A DNA stretch of 64,000 nt from contig UCMT01000025.1 in NCBI GenBank assembly GCA_900473795.1, positions 1 to 64,000 on the forward strand, given 5' to 3'. A program made the translations under genes and the position numbers. The stretch comes from Hyphomicrobiales bacterium (GTDB taxonomy: Bacteria > Pseudomonadota > Alphaproteobacteria > Rhizobiales > Rhizobiaceae). Of the stretch, positions 17,694-27,480 are shown piece after piece. Positions within the stretch are counted from its first letter, which is position 1. Every line of letters starts with the position of its first letter. The notes below the pieces were generated by a model that had not been told where the DNA came from, did not search any database, and saw only the letters and a list, made by a program, of their open reading frames with translations.

Positions 17694-18173
17694 TCAGGCG
17701 GCCATGTCGTCCATCTCGCGTTCCTTGAACATGCGGGCGAGATTGAGGAAGCAGATCATGCCGGTCTCGTTGGCGATGATGCCTTCGGCATAGCTCTTGT
17801 CGAAGGAGGTGGTGATTTCCGGAACCGGTTGCACCTGGTTGCCCTGGACCGTCAGGATGTCGGAGACGCGGTCGACGACGAGGCCGATGACCATGTTGTG
17901 CACTTCGGCGACGACGATGGCGCTGCGCTCGTTGGCAACCGTCGACTTCATGCCGAGCTTATGGGCGAGGTCGATGATCGGGATGACGGTGCCGCGCAGG
18001 TTCATGACGCCGAGCACGTCGGCCGGCGAGTGCGGGATCGGCGTGGAGGGCGCCCAGCCGCGGATTTCGCGGATCGTCGTGGTCTTCACGCAGAATTCCT
18101 GATCGTGAAGACGGAAGGCGATGATCTCCAGTGTTTCGCCGTCGAAACCTGTCATTTTCAGTGCATTCGTCAT
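17694..18173 (-). CDS. cheW: Chemotaxis coupling protein CheW
   Basis: A 159-residue single-domain CheW, the cytosolic adaptor between chemoreceptors and the CheA kinase. It shows the two beta-barrel subdomains with the typical ILGVMNLRG-like segment (VLGVMNLRGTVIPIIDL) and a second half with VVDRVSDIL. No other chemotaxis gene lies nearby, so it is a stand-alone copy serving a receptor cluster elsewhere. The start is directly preceded by AAGGAACCGCAG. The gene has its own terminator. Confidence 0.93.
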   Translation of the reverse strand: MTNALKMTGFDGETLEIIAFRLHDQEFCVKTTTIREIRGWAPSTPIPHSPADVLGVMNLRGTVIPIIDLAHKLGMKSTVANERSAIVVAEVHNMVIGLVVDRVSDILTVQGNQVQPVPEITTSFDKSYAEGIIANETGMICFLNLARMFKEREMDDMAA

Positions 18174-18404
18174 CTGCGGTTCCTTCCCGTTGCGGCTTCA
18201 GCCGGCGTTGTGGCGCGCGGCCCATAACAGACCTCGGCTGCATGCTGCTGGCATCATGATCGCGCCTGCGCTTGCCGCCTCGATAAATTGTCTGGAGTGC
18301 CGGCTACATCCGGTCAGGGGCGATGCGTCATGCACGGCAAAGAGCCGTTCGCGCCTGCGAAGAACCTTATATCACAAATCGTTAAGAGATGCTTTTGCGC
18401 GTGC

Positions 18405-18437
18405 CAGGAAAGCGCACCGGCCGGTCGCGGCCGGTGC
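18405..18437 (-). terminator. Probable terminator of rocD
   Basis: GCACCGGCC-GCGACC-GGCCGGTGC on the minus strand is a perfect 9-bp stem starting 9 bases after the rocD stop. Its tail (GCTTTCC) has only a short T-run, so it may be a weak terminator. Confidence 0.5.
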
Positions 18438-18445
18438 GGTGGCAA

Positions 18446-19651
18446 TCAAGCCGAGGCGAGAACGCCGGCGAACTGCTCGACCGCCCAGTCGACCTGGTCT
18501 TCCGTGATGACAAGCGGCGGGGCGATGCGGATGGTGTCGCCATGGGTGTCCTTGGCGAGGATGCCGCGCTGCTTGAGCGCTTCACAATATTTGCGCGCGC
18601 CGCCGGCTTCCGGCACCAGTTCGACGGCAAGCATGAGGCCGCGGCCGCGCACTTCCTTGATGATGTTGGAGCGGATGTCCTTCAGCCCCGTCTGGAAGCG
18701 GTCGCCCATGCGGGCGGAATTGTCGATCATGCATTCCTCGGTCAGCGCCTTCAACGCGGCGCGGGCGATGGCACAGGCAAGCGGGTTGCCGCCGAAGGTC
18801 GAGCCGTGCTGGCCCGGCTTCAGAACGCCGAGCACTTCCGAATTGGAAAGCACGGCCGAGACCGGATAGAAGCCGCCGGAGAGCGCCTTGCCGATCAGGG
18901 TCACGTCGGCCTCGATACCCTCGTGTTCTTCGGCAAGCAGCCTGCCGGTGCGGCCAAGGCCGGTCTGGATCTCGTCGAGGATCAGCGTCACGCCGTGTTT
19001 CGAGCAGAGCGCGCGGACTTCGGGAAAATAGCCGCGTGGCGGGATGATGACGCCGGCTTCGCCCTGGATCGGTTCGATCAGGAAAGCGACGGTGTTTTCG
19101 TTGATGGCCGCGCGGAAGGCGTCGATGTCGCCGAAGGGCACGGTGACGAAGCCAGGCGCGAAGGGGCCGAAACCGGTGCGCGCATCCGGATCGGTGGAGA
19201 AGCCGACGATGCCCATGGTGCGGCCGTGGAAATTGTTGGAGCAGACGATGATCTCCGCCTTGTCGTCGGGAACACCCTTGACCTCGTAACCCCATTTGCG
19301 CACCGCCTTGACGGCGGTCTCGACCGCTTCGGCACCGGAGTTCATCGGCAGGATCTTGTGGCTGCCGGTCAGCTCTGCGAGCTCCTCATAGAGATGCGCC
19401 AGCTGGTCGTTGCGGAAGGCGCGCGAGGTCAGCGTCAGCTTCTGCGCCTGCTCGATCATCGCCGCCAGGATCTTCGGATGGCAATGGCCCTGGTTGACGG
19501 CGGAATAGGCCGACAGGCAGTCGAGGTAGCGGTTGCCGTCGAGGTCCCACACGTAGACGCCTTCGCCGCGCGCGAGGATGACGTCGAGCGGCTTGTAGTT
19601 GTGTGCGCCGAGCCGGTATTCGGTTTCGATCAGGGCGGTTGTCGTGTTCAT
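18446..19651 (-). CDS. rocD: Ornithine aminotransferase
   Basis: A 401-residue class III aminotransferase that converts ornithine and 2-oxoglutarate to glutamate semialdehyde and glutamate in the cytosol. The PLP lysine is Lys255 in [12 protein letters not shown] and the cofactor aspartate is Asp226 in [12 protein letters not shown]. The segment [20 protein letters not shown] is characteristic of ornithine aminotransferase rather than acetylornithine aminotransferase. It lies 29 bp downstream of the arginase gene on the same strand, so the pair makes the arginase pathway from arginine to glutamate semialdehyde. The divergent Lrp-type gene is the likely regulator. Confidence 0.94.
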   Translation of the reverse strand: MNTTTALIETEYRLGAHNYKPLDVILARGEGVYVWDLDGNRYLDCLSAYSAVNQGHCHPKILAAMIEQAQKLTLTSRAFRNDQLAHLYEELAELTGSHKILPMNSGAEAVETAVKAVRKWGYEVKGVPDDKAEIIVCSNNFHGRTMGIVGFSTDPDARTGFGPFAPGFVTVPFGDIDAFRAAINENTVAFLIEPIQGEAGVIIPPRGYFPEVRALCSKHGVTLILDEIQTGLGRTGRLLAEEHEGIEADVTLIGKALSGGFYPVSAVLSNSEVLGVLKPGQHGSTFGGNPLACAIARAALKALTEECMIDNSARMGDRFQTGLKDIRSNIIKEVRGRGLMLAVELVPEAGGARKYCEALKQRGILAKDTHGDTIRIAPPLVITEDQVDWAVEQFAGVLASA

Positions 19652-19680
19652 GGGGCCTCCAGAGGCTCGGGTTCGTGGGC

Positions 19681-20616
19681 TCAGGCGCTGCGGGTCGGGC
19701 GGTCGAGAACGCGGCGGCCGAACAGGCTTGCGGTCAGTTCGACGAGGATGCGGGCGCTTTTTCCCCGATCGTCGAGGAAGGGGTTGAGCTCGACGAGATC
19801 GAGCGACGAGACGAGGCCGCTGTCGCAGAGCATTTCCATGATCAGGTGCGCTTCGCGGAAGGTCGCGCCGCCGGGCACTGTGGTGCCGACGCCGGGTGCC
19901 AGTTCCGGATCGAGAAAATCGACGTCGAGGCTGACATGCAGTATGCCGTTCGCGCCCTTAATCGTCGCGATGATCTCGTGCATGATATGGGCCATGCCGG
20001 TCTCGTCTATGGCGCGCATGTCGTAGACATTGACGCCGTGCTCGGCGATCTCCTCGCGCTCGCGGTCATCGACGGAACGGATGCCGACCTGGAAGACGTG
20101 TCCCGGGTCGACCAGCGGGCGATCCCTGTCGAGGATCGGCGCGAATTCGGCCTGGCCGCAGAAGAAGGCGACCGGCATGCCGTGCATGTTGCCGGACGGC
20201 GAGGTTGCTGGCGAATTGAAGTCGGCATGGGCATCGAGCCATAGCACGAAGAGCGGGCGGCCCTGTTCCTTGGCATGGCGCGCCATGCCGGAAACCGAGC
20301 CCATCGACAGGGCATGGTCGCCGCCGAGGATCAGCGGAAACTTGCCGGCGCGGGCCGCGTCGTGCACCGATTCATCCAGTGCGCGGGTGATGGCTGCGAC
20401 GATCTGCAGGTTGTTGGCGCCGGGATGATTGGCAAGGTCACGGGCCGGCAGCGGCTTCAGGTCGCCTTCGTCGGTCACGCTGTGGCCGAGTCCGGCGAGG
20501 ATCGTGTCGATGCCGGCGATGCGCAGCGCTGCCGGGCCCATGGCGCAACCACGGCGGCCGGAGCCTTCCTCGAGTGGGGCGCCGATCAGCGCGATGTTTT
20601 TCTTGGATTCAGCCAT
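19681..20616 (-). CDS. rocF: Arginase
   Basis: A 311-residue ureohydrolase that splits arginine into ornithine and urea with a binuclear manganese centre. Ligands are visible: His101 ([10 protein letters not shown]), Asp128/His130/Asp132 ([11 protein letters not shown]) and Asp231/Asp233 ([10 protein letters not shown]). The DAHADFNSP and [10 protein letters not shown] segments point to arginase rather than agmatinase. In rhizobial literature this gene is also called arcA. The start is placed at the ATG at 20616 with GGGGA upstream; 25 extra codons are open before it but look non-coding. Product ornithine is used by RocD, encoded directly downstream. Confidence 0.93.
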   Translation of the reverse strand: MAESKKNIALIGAPLEEGSGRRGCAMGPAALRIAGIDTILAGLGHSVTDEGDLKPLPARDLANHPGANNLQIVAAITRALDESVHDAARAGKFPLILGGDHALSMGSVSGMARHAKEQGRPLFVLWLDAHADFNSPATSPSGNMHGMPVAFFCGQAEFAPILDRDRPLVDPGHVFQVGIRSVDDREREEIAEHGVNVYDMRAIDETGMAHIMHEIIATIKGANGILHVSLDVDFLDPELAPGVGTTVPGGATFREAHLIMEMLCDSGLVSSLDLVELNPFLDDRGKSARILVELTASLFGRRVLDRPTRSA

Positions 20617-20745
20617 GGTTTCCCCGCAGGTTTGCGTGATGCCGGTTTGCCCGGTTTGTGGGCGGATTATTGCCGTTTCAGATGGTAGCAAAAAGATGGA
20701 AAACTGACAGATAGAAGGCTATTATCGGCACTTTGATAAATCTGG

Positions 20746-21198
20746 ATGAGCATAATGATAAGCCTTGACGATCTGGATCATACGCTGATCAGCGCGCTTC
20801 GCCACAATGCCCGCACGCCGGTGTCGTCACTGGCTGCGGCAACCGGCGCATCGCGTGCCACTGTTGCCGCCCGCATCGACCGCCTGGTGTCGTCGGGCAC
20901 CATCGCCGCTTTCACCATCCGCACCGGCGCGGAACTTTCCGGCAGCGGTGTCAGGGCCATCGTCATGATCGAGATTCACGGCAAGATGGCCGACAAGGTT
21001 GCTACGCTATTGCGCGGCCTGCCGCAGGTCAGGGCGCTTCATTCCACCAATGGCCGCTGGGATTTCATTGCCGAGCTGGAAGACAAGGATCTCGCCACCT
21101 TCGACGAAACACTCCGGCGCATCCGGCTGATCGACGGCATCAATCTGACGGAGACGAATATCCTGCTGAAGACGAGCAAGATGGCGACGGGAGTCTAG
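20746..21198 (+). CDS. Lrp/AsnC-family regulator of the arginase operon
   Basis: A 150-residue Lrp/AsnC protein: an N-terminal winged helix (LDDLDHTLISALRHNARTPV, then AAATGASRATVAARIDRLV) and a C-terminal RAM ligand-binding domain. It is transcribed divergently from rocF-rocD across a 129-bp AT-rich gap. In related bacteria this family member activates arginase and ornithine aminotransferase genes in response to arginine or ornithine; here that role is inferred from position. Confidence 0.9.
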   Translation: MSIMISLDDLDHTLISALRHNARTPVSSLAAATGASRATVAARIDRLVSSGTIAAFTIRTGAELSGSGVRAIVMIEIHGKMADKVATLLRGLPQVRALHSTNGRWDFIAELEDKDLATFDETLRRIRLIDGINLTETNILLKTSKMATGV

Positions 21199-21285
21199 TT
21201 TCCGTGGGGGAGAGTGACGGGAAACGGCTGGCTATTTTCCTGAACCCTCTTGAAAGGTTGGAGCCACGTTGCGGCAGGCTTTCCA

Positions 21286-21666
21286 TCACCGCGACGAATC
21301 CATACGCCAGGGAGGATCGAGGCGGTTTGATCCGGCAAAGTACAGTATGATGCGGTTGCCACCGGGATCATATAGCTCGGCCTCGCGCCAGAGCCAGCTC
21401 TTGTCCTCGGGGCCACTCACGAAATGGATACCGGCATCACTAAGAATGCCGACGGTTTCGTCCAGATCGCTGCACTCAAAATATACTGTCGTCCCGCCGC
21501 CACCGATCTCGCCCGGATGTAAGGAGAAGGTGCTATCACCGTCCGGACAGATAAAACGGGCATACCGCGGACGCGCATCAACGACGGGCCTGAGGCCCAG
21601 GGTACAATAAAACAGCCAGCCCGCATCCAAGTCCGGCATCGTCACTGTCACTTGGTTTAAGCGCAC
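21286..21666 (-). CDS. VOC-family (glyoxalase-like) protein
   Basis: A 126-residue single-domain vicinal-oxygen-chelate protein (VTVTMPDLDAGWLFYCTLGL at the N-terminus, ELYDPGGNRIILYFAG at the end). The Glu and DPxGN elements are typical of glyoxalase/bleomycin-resistance folds, but the substrate is not predictable. I choose the GTG at 21666 with AAGGGG 6 nt upstream; a longer GTG start at 21693 is also open. The gene follows tamB by 36 bp on the same strand and could share its transcript. Confidence 0.75.
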   Translation of the reverse strand: MRLNQVTVTMPDLDAGWLFYCTLGLRPVVDARPRYARFICPDGDSTFSLHPGEIGGGGTTVYFECSDLDETVGILSDAGIHFVSGPEDKSWLWREAELYDPGGNRIILYFAGSNRLDPPWRMDSSR

Positions 21667-21702
21667 AACAGCCCCTTTCGAACGCCCACCCACGAATTCC
21701 GC

Positions 21703-24700
21703 TCAATATTCCTTCTCATAGAAGATACCCGCGCCCGTGCCGGTGCTGCCGGCTTCGCCGCGCAGCTTGACGCCGCGGCCGACGTCGAGGTTGATGATCG
21801 CCTTGCCGCCGCCGGCTTCGGAGCCCGATTGAAGTTCCAGATAGGTGCGGTCGTTGAGATATTTGCCGGCCGTCACCTGGGCGCCGCCGCTGGCGTCGGT
21901 CGAGACGTCTAGATCGTCGACGCCGAGCTTGTTGCGCAGTCCGTCGAGCAGCGAGTTGGAACCACCGCCGGCCAGCTGGCTCACGGCACTCGCGAGCTGC
22001 GCGATCTGAAGGGCCGACAGGTTGGAGAGCGAACGGTTGAAGATCAGCTGCGCCAGGATTTCATCTTGCGGCAGAGCGGGCGAAGACGAGAAGGTGATGC
22101 TCGGATTGTTGGCAAGACCGGCGACATTGACGGTGATCGTCGTCGAGCCCGCGGTCGACGTTGCATCGAGGTCGAGCGTCGGGATCAGATTGCCGCCGAA
22201 GCTGATCGTGCCGTCGGAGAAATCGAGCCGCTTGCCGAGAATCTCCAATCGGCCGCGCCGCATCTGGAAACCACCCGACACTGCCGGCTGGGCGGCTGTG
22301 CCGCGGATCGTCAGATCGCCTCCAAGTTCGGCATCGATGCCGCGGCCGCGGACGAACAGCTTTCCAGGCGCATGGACGGCGAGGTCGAAGGCCACGCCGC
22401 CGCTCTTGGCTCCGCCGCTGCTTGCCGTGTCGCTTTTGACATCCGCCTGCATCTGGCGGACCTTGGCCGGAGCATTCTTGTGCTTGATGTTGATCTCCGA
22501 CAGCGAAGCCGGGAGTTTTTCCGGAATAGTAATCGCCGCCTTCTGGATGGTGACCTTTCCGCCCAGCACCGGCGCCGCCGTGAGCGAGCCCTTGAGCGTC
22601 AGAGCGCCATCGACGTTGGCGGTGAACAGGCTGCCGTCGACATAGGTCGCGTTGTCGAGACGGATAGTGAGATCGGCAGGAAAGCCGGAGCCCGGCGCGA
22701 TGCCGACCGTGCCGGTGACATCGAGCGAGCCGCCGCTGGCGAGCCGACCGGACAGCTTTTGGATATTTGCCTGCTTGCCGTCGAGCGCAATATTGGCCGT
22801 CAGGTCGGTGATCGCGAGGTTGCGGCGGACATCGACGAGGCGGGCACCGGAGGTCGAGATCGTACCGGTGATCTGCGGCGCGGTCGCAGCCCCCTTGATG
22901 GCGAGATCGACATTGGCGGCGCCCGTCAGGGTGAAGCCCTGCTGCGCCAGCAAACCGGCGGCGAGACCGAAGGGCAGGTTGCCGGAGAATTTCATGTCGA
23001 TCGGCCGGTTGCCAGTGAGGCCCACCTTGCCGCCGCCCCTGAAGGAGAGGCCGCCCGCCCCACTGATCGTCGCGTCGAGCGTCACGCTGTTGTTGGCGAA
23101 CTGGCCCTTGGCGGTGATGTCGAGCGCGCTGACACCCGCGGACCTGGCCTGCGCAACCACCGCGTTGGCCCAGCGCAGATCGTAGGTGGCGGCCGGTGCC
23201 GCCGAGGTGCCCTTGACCCCCACCGTGCCGCTGATCGTGCCGTCGGCGCCGAGCGACGGCGCGAAGGTATTGGCAAGCCTGGCGGGCAGGGCGTTGAGAT
23301 TGATGGCGAGATCGAGTTTTTCGCCCGCTGATCCGGTCACCGCGATTGTGCCGCCGGATGCCGCGATCGTCAGTTTCTGCAGGCTGACAGTGCCGTTTTC
23401 GATGGAGATCGTCGTCGGTGCCGAGAGCTTGACCAGGATCTTTCTCGGGGTGGCGGTGAAGGAGGCAAGATCGACAGTCGTCTTGCCGCCCGCCGTCTGG
23501 ATATCGGCACGCAGTTTCAGCGGTGCGCCGTCATAGCTGCCGTCGAGCGCGACATTGGTCTGGTTTTCCTGCTGGACGAAATCGAGCTTCAGGCCACTGA
23601 CGCGGTTTGCGCCTTGCGCAAACGTCTCGACCGAAAGATTGCCCTTGATCGCCAGTGCCTTCAGGTCGGCGATGGTGATGTCGGCGACCGGTTTGGTGAT
23701 GACGAAATCGCCGCGCTTGATGCCGGAGCCGCTGGCCTTGAGGGCGATCGAGGTTACGCCGCCATCGCTTTTGATCGATGCCGATCCTGCCAAGTCGCCG
23801 GAGGCCTTTTCGCCGGCCATGGCGGCGAGCAGCCCGACGTCGGGGAATGTGAAGTCGATCGTCCCCTGCGGCAGGAAGTCGGATGTGAAGTCGACAACGC
23901 CGTTCAGCGTGTTTTCGCCGATCTGCACCTGCAGCACCGGCACGCTGGTGCGGCCGTCCTTGGAAACGAGATCGGCCTTGACGTTGATCGCCTGGCCGCT
24001 GAGCGCGCCGGTGGCGGTGATCTTCGCCTGCGGGTTCTTCGGATTGGCGGTTGCATCCGCCGTCAGCTGCAGGTCGCTCAAGGTGCGGCCGGCAAGCGTC
24101 GCGCCGCGGGAGGTGATGTCGGCCTTGACGCCGAGATTGTCGAGCGGGCCGGTGGCATCAACCGTGAAGTTGGCCTGGCCTTCCGCATCGGCCAAAACCT
24201 TGCCGAGATCAAGCACGGTGCCGGTTAGCGTGGCCGTCAGGGTCTGCGATTTGAGCGCGACGGAACCGGCGGCCTGGAGCGTGCTGGAGGTCACGTTGAG
24301 GTTCGTGATGTCGATAGCGCCGTCAGGGCCGGTCGCGAGCGTGCCGGCAACGTCCACCGGCGCATCGAATTTCGCCGCGACGGAGGCCGGCAGGGCAGCG
24401 GGGCGGGCGGAAAGCTTGAACGTCGTGTTCAGGCTGTTGTCGGTGAGCCTGAAGGAGCCCGCAAGCGCGCCGTCGAGATTGGCGCTGCCGATGGTGATCG
24501 GGCTGAAACCGATCGTTTCGGGCGTCACGTCGAGCGTCGTCGCCACCGTGATCGGGCCTTTGACCAACCGGTCGAGATCGGCATTGGTCAGTTGCGTCGT
24601 ACCGGCCTCGATCGTCGCCGAAACCGGACCGGAGCGGGTGGTGAGGTTGAAGCTATCGCTGTGTGCCGTCAGCTTGATGGCGTCGAAGCGTCCCTGCGGC

Positions 24701-27414
24701 AGTGCCACTTCTGCGATGTTGCCCGCAACATCGAGGACGGCAGACTGCATGTCGCCGTTGATCGATGCCGTGGCCGTATCAAGGACGATATGCGCCTCGC
24801 CGCCCTTGAGCGGCAGGCGGGTGTCGATACCGGCAAGGTCCGCCGTCAGGGCGAGCTTTTCGCCGGCATTGCCGGTGAGAGTGACGGTGCCACCATAGGC
24901 ATTGATCGCCAGTTGCTGCAGGTTGACGGCGCCGTTCTCGATCACGATGGTCGTCGGGTTGGCGAGTTCCAGCGGGATTTTCTTTGGTGCTGCAGCGAAG
25001 GATTGCAGCTTGATCGTCGTGCGGCCGGCCGCGCTCTGCAGATCACCGCGGGCGCTGAGCGGGGCGGCGTCATAGGTTCCATCGAGAGCGAAATTCGTCG
25101 TTTTATCCTGCTGCTCGAAGCCGAGCTTGAGGCCGGTGAGCAGGTTGGCGCCCTGCTTCACTTCCTCGACGGTCACAGCTCCCTTGATTGCCAGCGCCTT
25201 GAGATCGGCAATGGTGATGTCGGCAGCCGGCTTGGTGATCACCAGATCGCCGCGCGTGATGCCGGAACCGCTGGCTTTCACGGCAATGGAGGTGACGCCG
25301 TTTTCCGTCTTGATGTTGGCCGAGCCGGCGAGATCGCCGGACGCGGTCTGCCCGGCCATCGCGGCCAGCAGTCCGACATCCGGGAAGTCGAAGGTGAGCG
25401 AGCCGTTCGGCTCGAATTCCTTCGTCAGATCGAGCGAACCTTTCAGGGTGTTCGACCCGATCACTGCTTCGATCGACGGAATGCCGGTGATGCCCTTTGC
25501 CGTCGCGATCTCAGCCTTGGCGTTGATCGCCTGTCCGTCGACGCTGCCGCTGGCGGTGACGGTTCCCGTCGGCCCGTCGCGGCCGATGACCGCATCGGCA
25601 TTGACGGCGAGGTCGTTCAGGGTGCGGCCGGCAAGCGTTGTCCCGCTCGACGTGACCTTGGCCTTGACGGCGAGCGCGTCGAGCGGCCCGGTTACGTCGG
25701 CGCTGAAGGCGGCAGAGCCCTTGGCGTCGGCGAGCAGCTTGCCGATTTCCGGCACGGTGCCGGTGATTGCGGCCGTCAGAGTGCCGGTTTCGAGCGCCGC
25801 TGAGCCGGCGACGTCGACGGTCCCGGACTTGATGGTGAGGTCGCTCACATTGACGGCGCCATTGGCGCCTGTTCCGAGATTGCCGGCAATGGCAATCGTC
25901 GTGTCGAATTTCGCCGCCAGCGCCGGCGGCAGGACGGCGGGCAGGGCGAAGAGCTTGAAGCCGGTCGCGAACGTATTTTCGGCGATCGTGTAGGAGCCGG
26001 TCAGCGTGCCGCCGATGCTGGCGCTTTCGATGGTGACCGGATCGAAGGATGCGGTCTCCGGCGTCAGCGACAGCGTGCCGTCGATCTTGACCGGTCCCTT
26101 GATTACACGATCGACATCGGCGCTGGCAAAGCGGGTCGTACCGGTTTCTATCGTGGTTTTGAGCGGGCCGGTGCGGGTCGAGAGGTTGAAGCCGTCGCTA
26201 TAGGCGTGCAGCTTGATCGCCTCGATCTCGCCCTGCGGCAATGTCGCCTTGCCGATCGCAGCGCCGATGTCGAGCACCGCGGTTTGCGCATCGCCGATCA
26301 GCGAGACGCTGGCCGTGTCGATCGCGAGCTGGGCCTCGCCTTTTTCCAGCGGCAGGCGGAAATCGATCGGACCGTTCTTGCCGGTGAGGCTCGCCTGCAG
26401 GTCGTTCTGACCTGCCGTGCTGTAGGTGCCGGATGCCGACAGCGTCAGCGCGCCGGTGGAAACATTGCCTGTCTGGATGCGGACGGTCTTGCCGTCGATC
26501 GCTGCGGAAAGATCGATGTCGGTTGTGCCTTCGAACAGCGGCCGGAAGGCGCCCGGCAGAAGATCGCTGAACGTGCCGCCGCCCTTGAGCGACACGGTGC
26601 GGAACCCGTCGGCCGCCAGCGTGTGCTGGCCGCCGAGCTTCAGCACGTCCTTGCCGTCGAGTGCAGCGGTTGCCGTGCCGCTCCAGTTGGAAAGCGGCCC
26701 CTGGCCGGTGACGTTGACGCTGATCGCCGGTTCGCCGGGCAGGCGCATGGCCTTGGCCAGCAAGCCGCCCTTCGGCTCCTCGATCGTGGTTTCCAGTCGC
26801 AACTCGTTGCCGGCCGGATTGAAGACGATATCTGCGACCGCCTTGGCATCGGGCCGGTCGCGCTGCGCGACGGCAAGGGCTGTGGCAATGCTGGCATTGG
26901 TGGCGTTCAGCTTGCCTTGAGCGCTCAGGAACTGGTCAACACCGGCGATCTCCTTGCCGATGACGACTTCCTCGAGGTCGAAGGCATCGATCTTGACATC
27001 GAGCGGCAAGGCGAATGTTTCGCGGACCTCGCGGGTTTCCTGCGAGGGAATCGGCAGCCGTTCGAGGCGCACGGACCCGGCGGAAAGCTTCGCCGCTTCG
27101 AAGCGCTTGGCAAAAAGCGCGGTTGGCGACCAGTCGATGGCGACTTCGCGGATTTCCGCATAGACGCCCTTGCTGTCGAACAGCGTGACGCTGGAAGCGG
27201 TGAAATCGCCGGTGAGCAGCGCGCTCGGATCGTTGATGCGCACGATCTGGTCCGGCGTCGAGGCGTATTTCTCGATCATCACGGCGACCATACGCGCGCC
27301 CGGCGCGGTAAAGCCGGCAAAGAGCAGGAAGAGCACGGCAGCAACAAGGACGAGGCCGAGGCAATAGAGGAACCAGCGCGACGCGGCTTTCAGGAAACGG
27401 AGGAAACGATTCAT
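21703..27414 (-). CDS. tamB: TamB, inner-membrane partner of the translocation and assembly module
   Basis: A 1903-residue AsmA-like/TamB protein with one N-terminal membrane helix (about 13-35), a very long periplasmic beta-rich body and the conserved DUF490/TamB domain in roughly the last 350 residues, ending in FYEKEY. TamB spans the periplasm as a hydrophobic groove, works with TamA, and is implicated in outer-membrane protein assembly and phospholipid transport. The protein is clearly longer than the 1259-residue E. coli form, partly because residues 353-865 and 866-1378 are a gapless tandem repeat of 513 residues. It begins 66 bp after tamA on the same strand. Confidence 0.93.
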   Translation of the reverse strand: MNRFLRFLKAASRWFLYCLGLVLVAAVLFLLFAGFTAPGARMVAVMIEKYASTPDQIVRINDPSALLTGDFTASSVTLFDSKGVYAEIREVAIDWSPTALFAKRFEAAKLSAGSVRLERLPIPSQETREVRETFALPLDVKIDAFDLEEVVIGKEIAGVDQFLSAQGKLNATNASIATALAVAQRDRPDAKAVADIVFNPAGNELRLETTIEEPKGGLLAKAMRLPGEPAISVNVTGQGPLSNWSGTATAALDGKDVLKLGGQHTLAADGFRTVSLKGGGTFSDLLPGAFRPLFEGTTDIDLSAAIDGKTVRIQTGNVSTGALTLSASGTYSTAGQNDLQASLTGKNGPIDFRLPLEKGEAQLAIDTASVSLIGDAQTAVLDIGAAIGKATLPQGEIEAIKLHAYSDGFNLSTRTGPLKTTIETGTTRFASADVDRVIKGPVKIDGTLSLTPETASFDPVTIESASIGGTLTGSYTIAENTFATGFKLFALPAVLPPALAAKFDTTIAIAGNLGTGANGAVNVSDLTIKSGTVDVAGSAALETGTLTAAITGTVPEIGKLLADAKGSAAFSADVTGPLDALAVKAKVTSSGTTLAGRTLNDLAVNADAVIGRDGPTGTVTASGSVDGQAINAKAEIATAKGITGIPSIEAVIGSNTLKGSLDLTKEFEPNGSLTFDFPDVGLLAAMAGQTASGDLAGSANIKTENGVTSIAVKASGSGITRGDLVITKPAADITIADLKALAIKGAVTVEEVKQGANLLTGLKLGFEQQDKTTNFALDGTYDAAPLSARGDLQSAAGRTTIKLQSFAAAPKKIPLELANPTTIVIENGAVNLQQLAINAYGGTVTLTGNAGEKLALTADLAGIDTRLPLKGGEAHIVLDTATASINGDMQSAVLDVAGNIAEVALPQGRFDAIKLTAHSDSFNLTTRSGPVSATIEAGTTQLTNADLDRLVKGPITVATTLDVTPETIGFSPITIGSANLDGALAGSFRLTDNSLNTTFKLSARPAALPASVAAKFDAPVDVAGTLATGPDGAIDITNLNVTSSTLQAAGSVALKSQTLTATLTGTVLDLGKVLADAEGQANFTVDATGPLDNLGVKADITSRGATLAGRTLSDLQLTADATANPKNPQAKITATGALSGQAINVKADLVSKDGRTSVPVLQVQIGENTLNGVVDFTSDFLPQGTIDFTFPDVGLLAAMAGEKASGDLAGSASIKSDGGVTSIALKASGSGIKRGDFVITKPVADITIADLKALAIKGNLSVETFAQGANRVSGLKLDFVQQENQTNVALDGSYDGAPLKLRADIQTAGGKTTVDLASFTATPRKILVKLSAPTTISIENGTVSLQKLTIAASGGTIAVTGSAGEKLDLAINLNALPARLANTFAPSLGADGTISGTVGVKGTSAAPAATYDLRWANAVVAQARSAGVSALDITAKGQFANNSVTLDATISGAGGLSFRGGGKVGLTGNRPIDMKFSGNLPFGLAAGLLAQQGFTLTGAANVDLAIKGAATAPQITGTISTSGARLVDVRRNLAITDLTANIALDGKQANIQKLSGRLASGGSLDVTGTVGIAPGSGFPADLTIRLDNATYVDGSLFTANVDGALTLKGSLTAAPVLGGKVTIQKAAITIPEKLPASLSEINIKHKNAPAKVRQMQADVKSDTASSGGAKSGGVAFDLAVHAPGKLFVRGRGIDAELGGDLTIRGTAAQPAVSGGFQMRRGRLEILGKRLDFSDGTISFGGNLIPTLDLDATSTAGSTTITVNVAGLANNPSITFSSSPALPQDEILAQLIFNRSLSNLSALQIAQLASAVSQLAGGGSNSLLDGLRNKLGVDDLDVSTDASGGAQVTAGKYLNDRTYLELQSGSEAGGGKAIINLDVGRGVKLRGEAGSTGTGAGIFYEKEY
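23281..24819 (-). repeat. TamB internal repeat, copy 2
   Basis: This 1539-bp segment codes for TamB residues 866-1378 and aligns without gaps to copy 1. Matching landmarks 513 residues apart are RLPLKGGEA (866), GKVLADAEG (1071), FPDVGLLAAMAG (1190) and IADLKALAIKG (1248). Confidence 0.85.
24820..26358 (-). repeat. TamB internal repeat, copy 1
   Basis: This segment codes for TamB residues 353-865, with landmarks RLPLEKGEA (353), GKLLADAKG (558), FPDVGLLAAMAG (677) and IADLKALAIKG (735). Each recurs exactly 513 residues later in copy 2. The ends of the repeat are approximate. Confidence 0.85.
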
Positions 27415-27480
27415 GGTTTATCCATAGTCCAAGTTGCGTCGCGGTGAAATTGCTTCTCTCTCCGGCCTGTCCTTCGGTAG

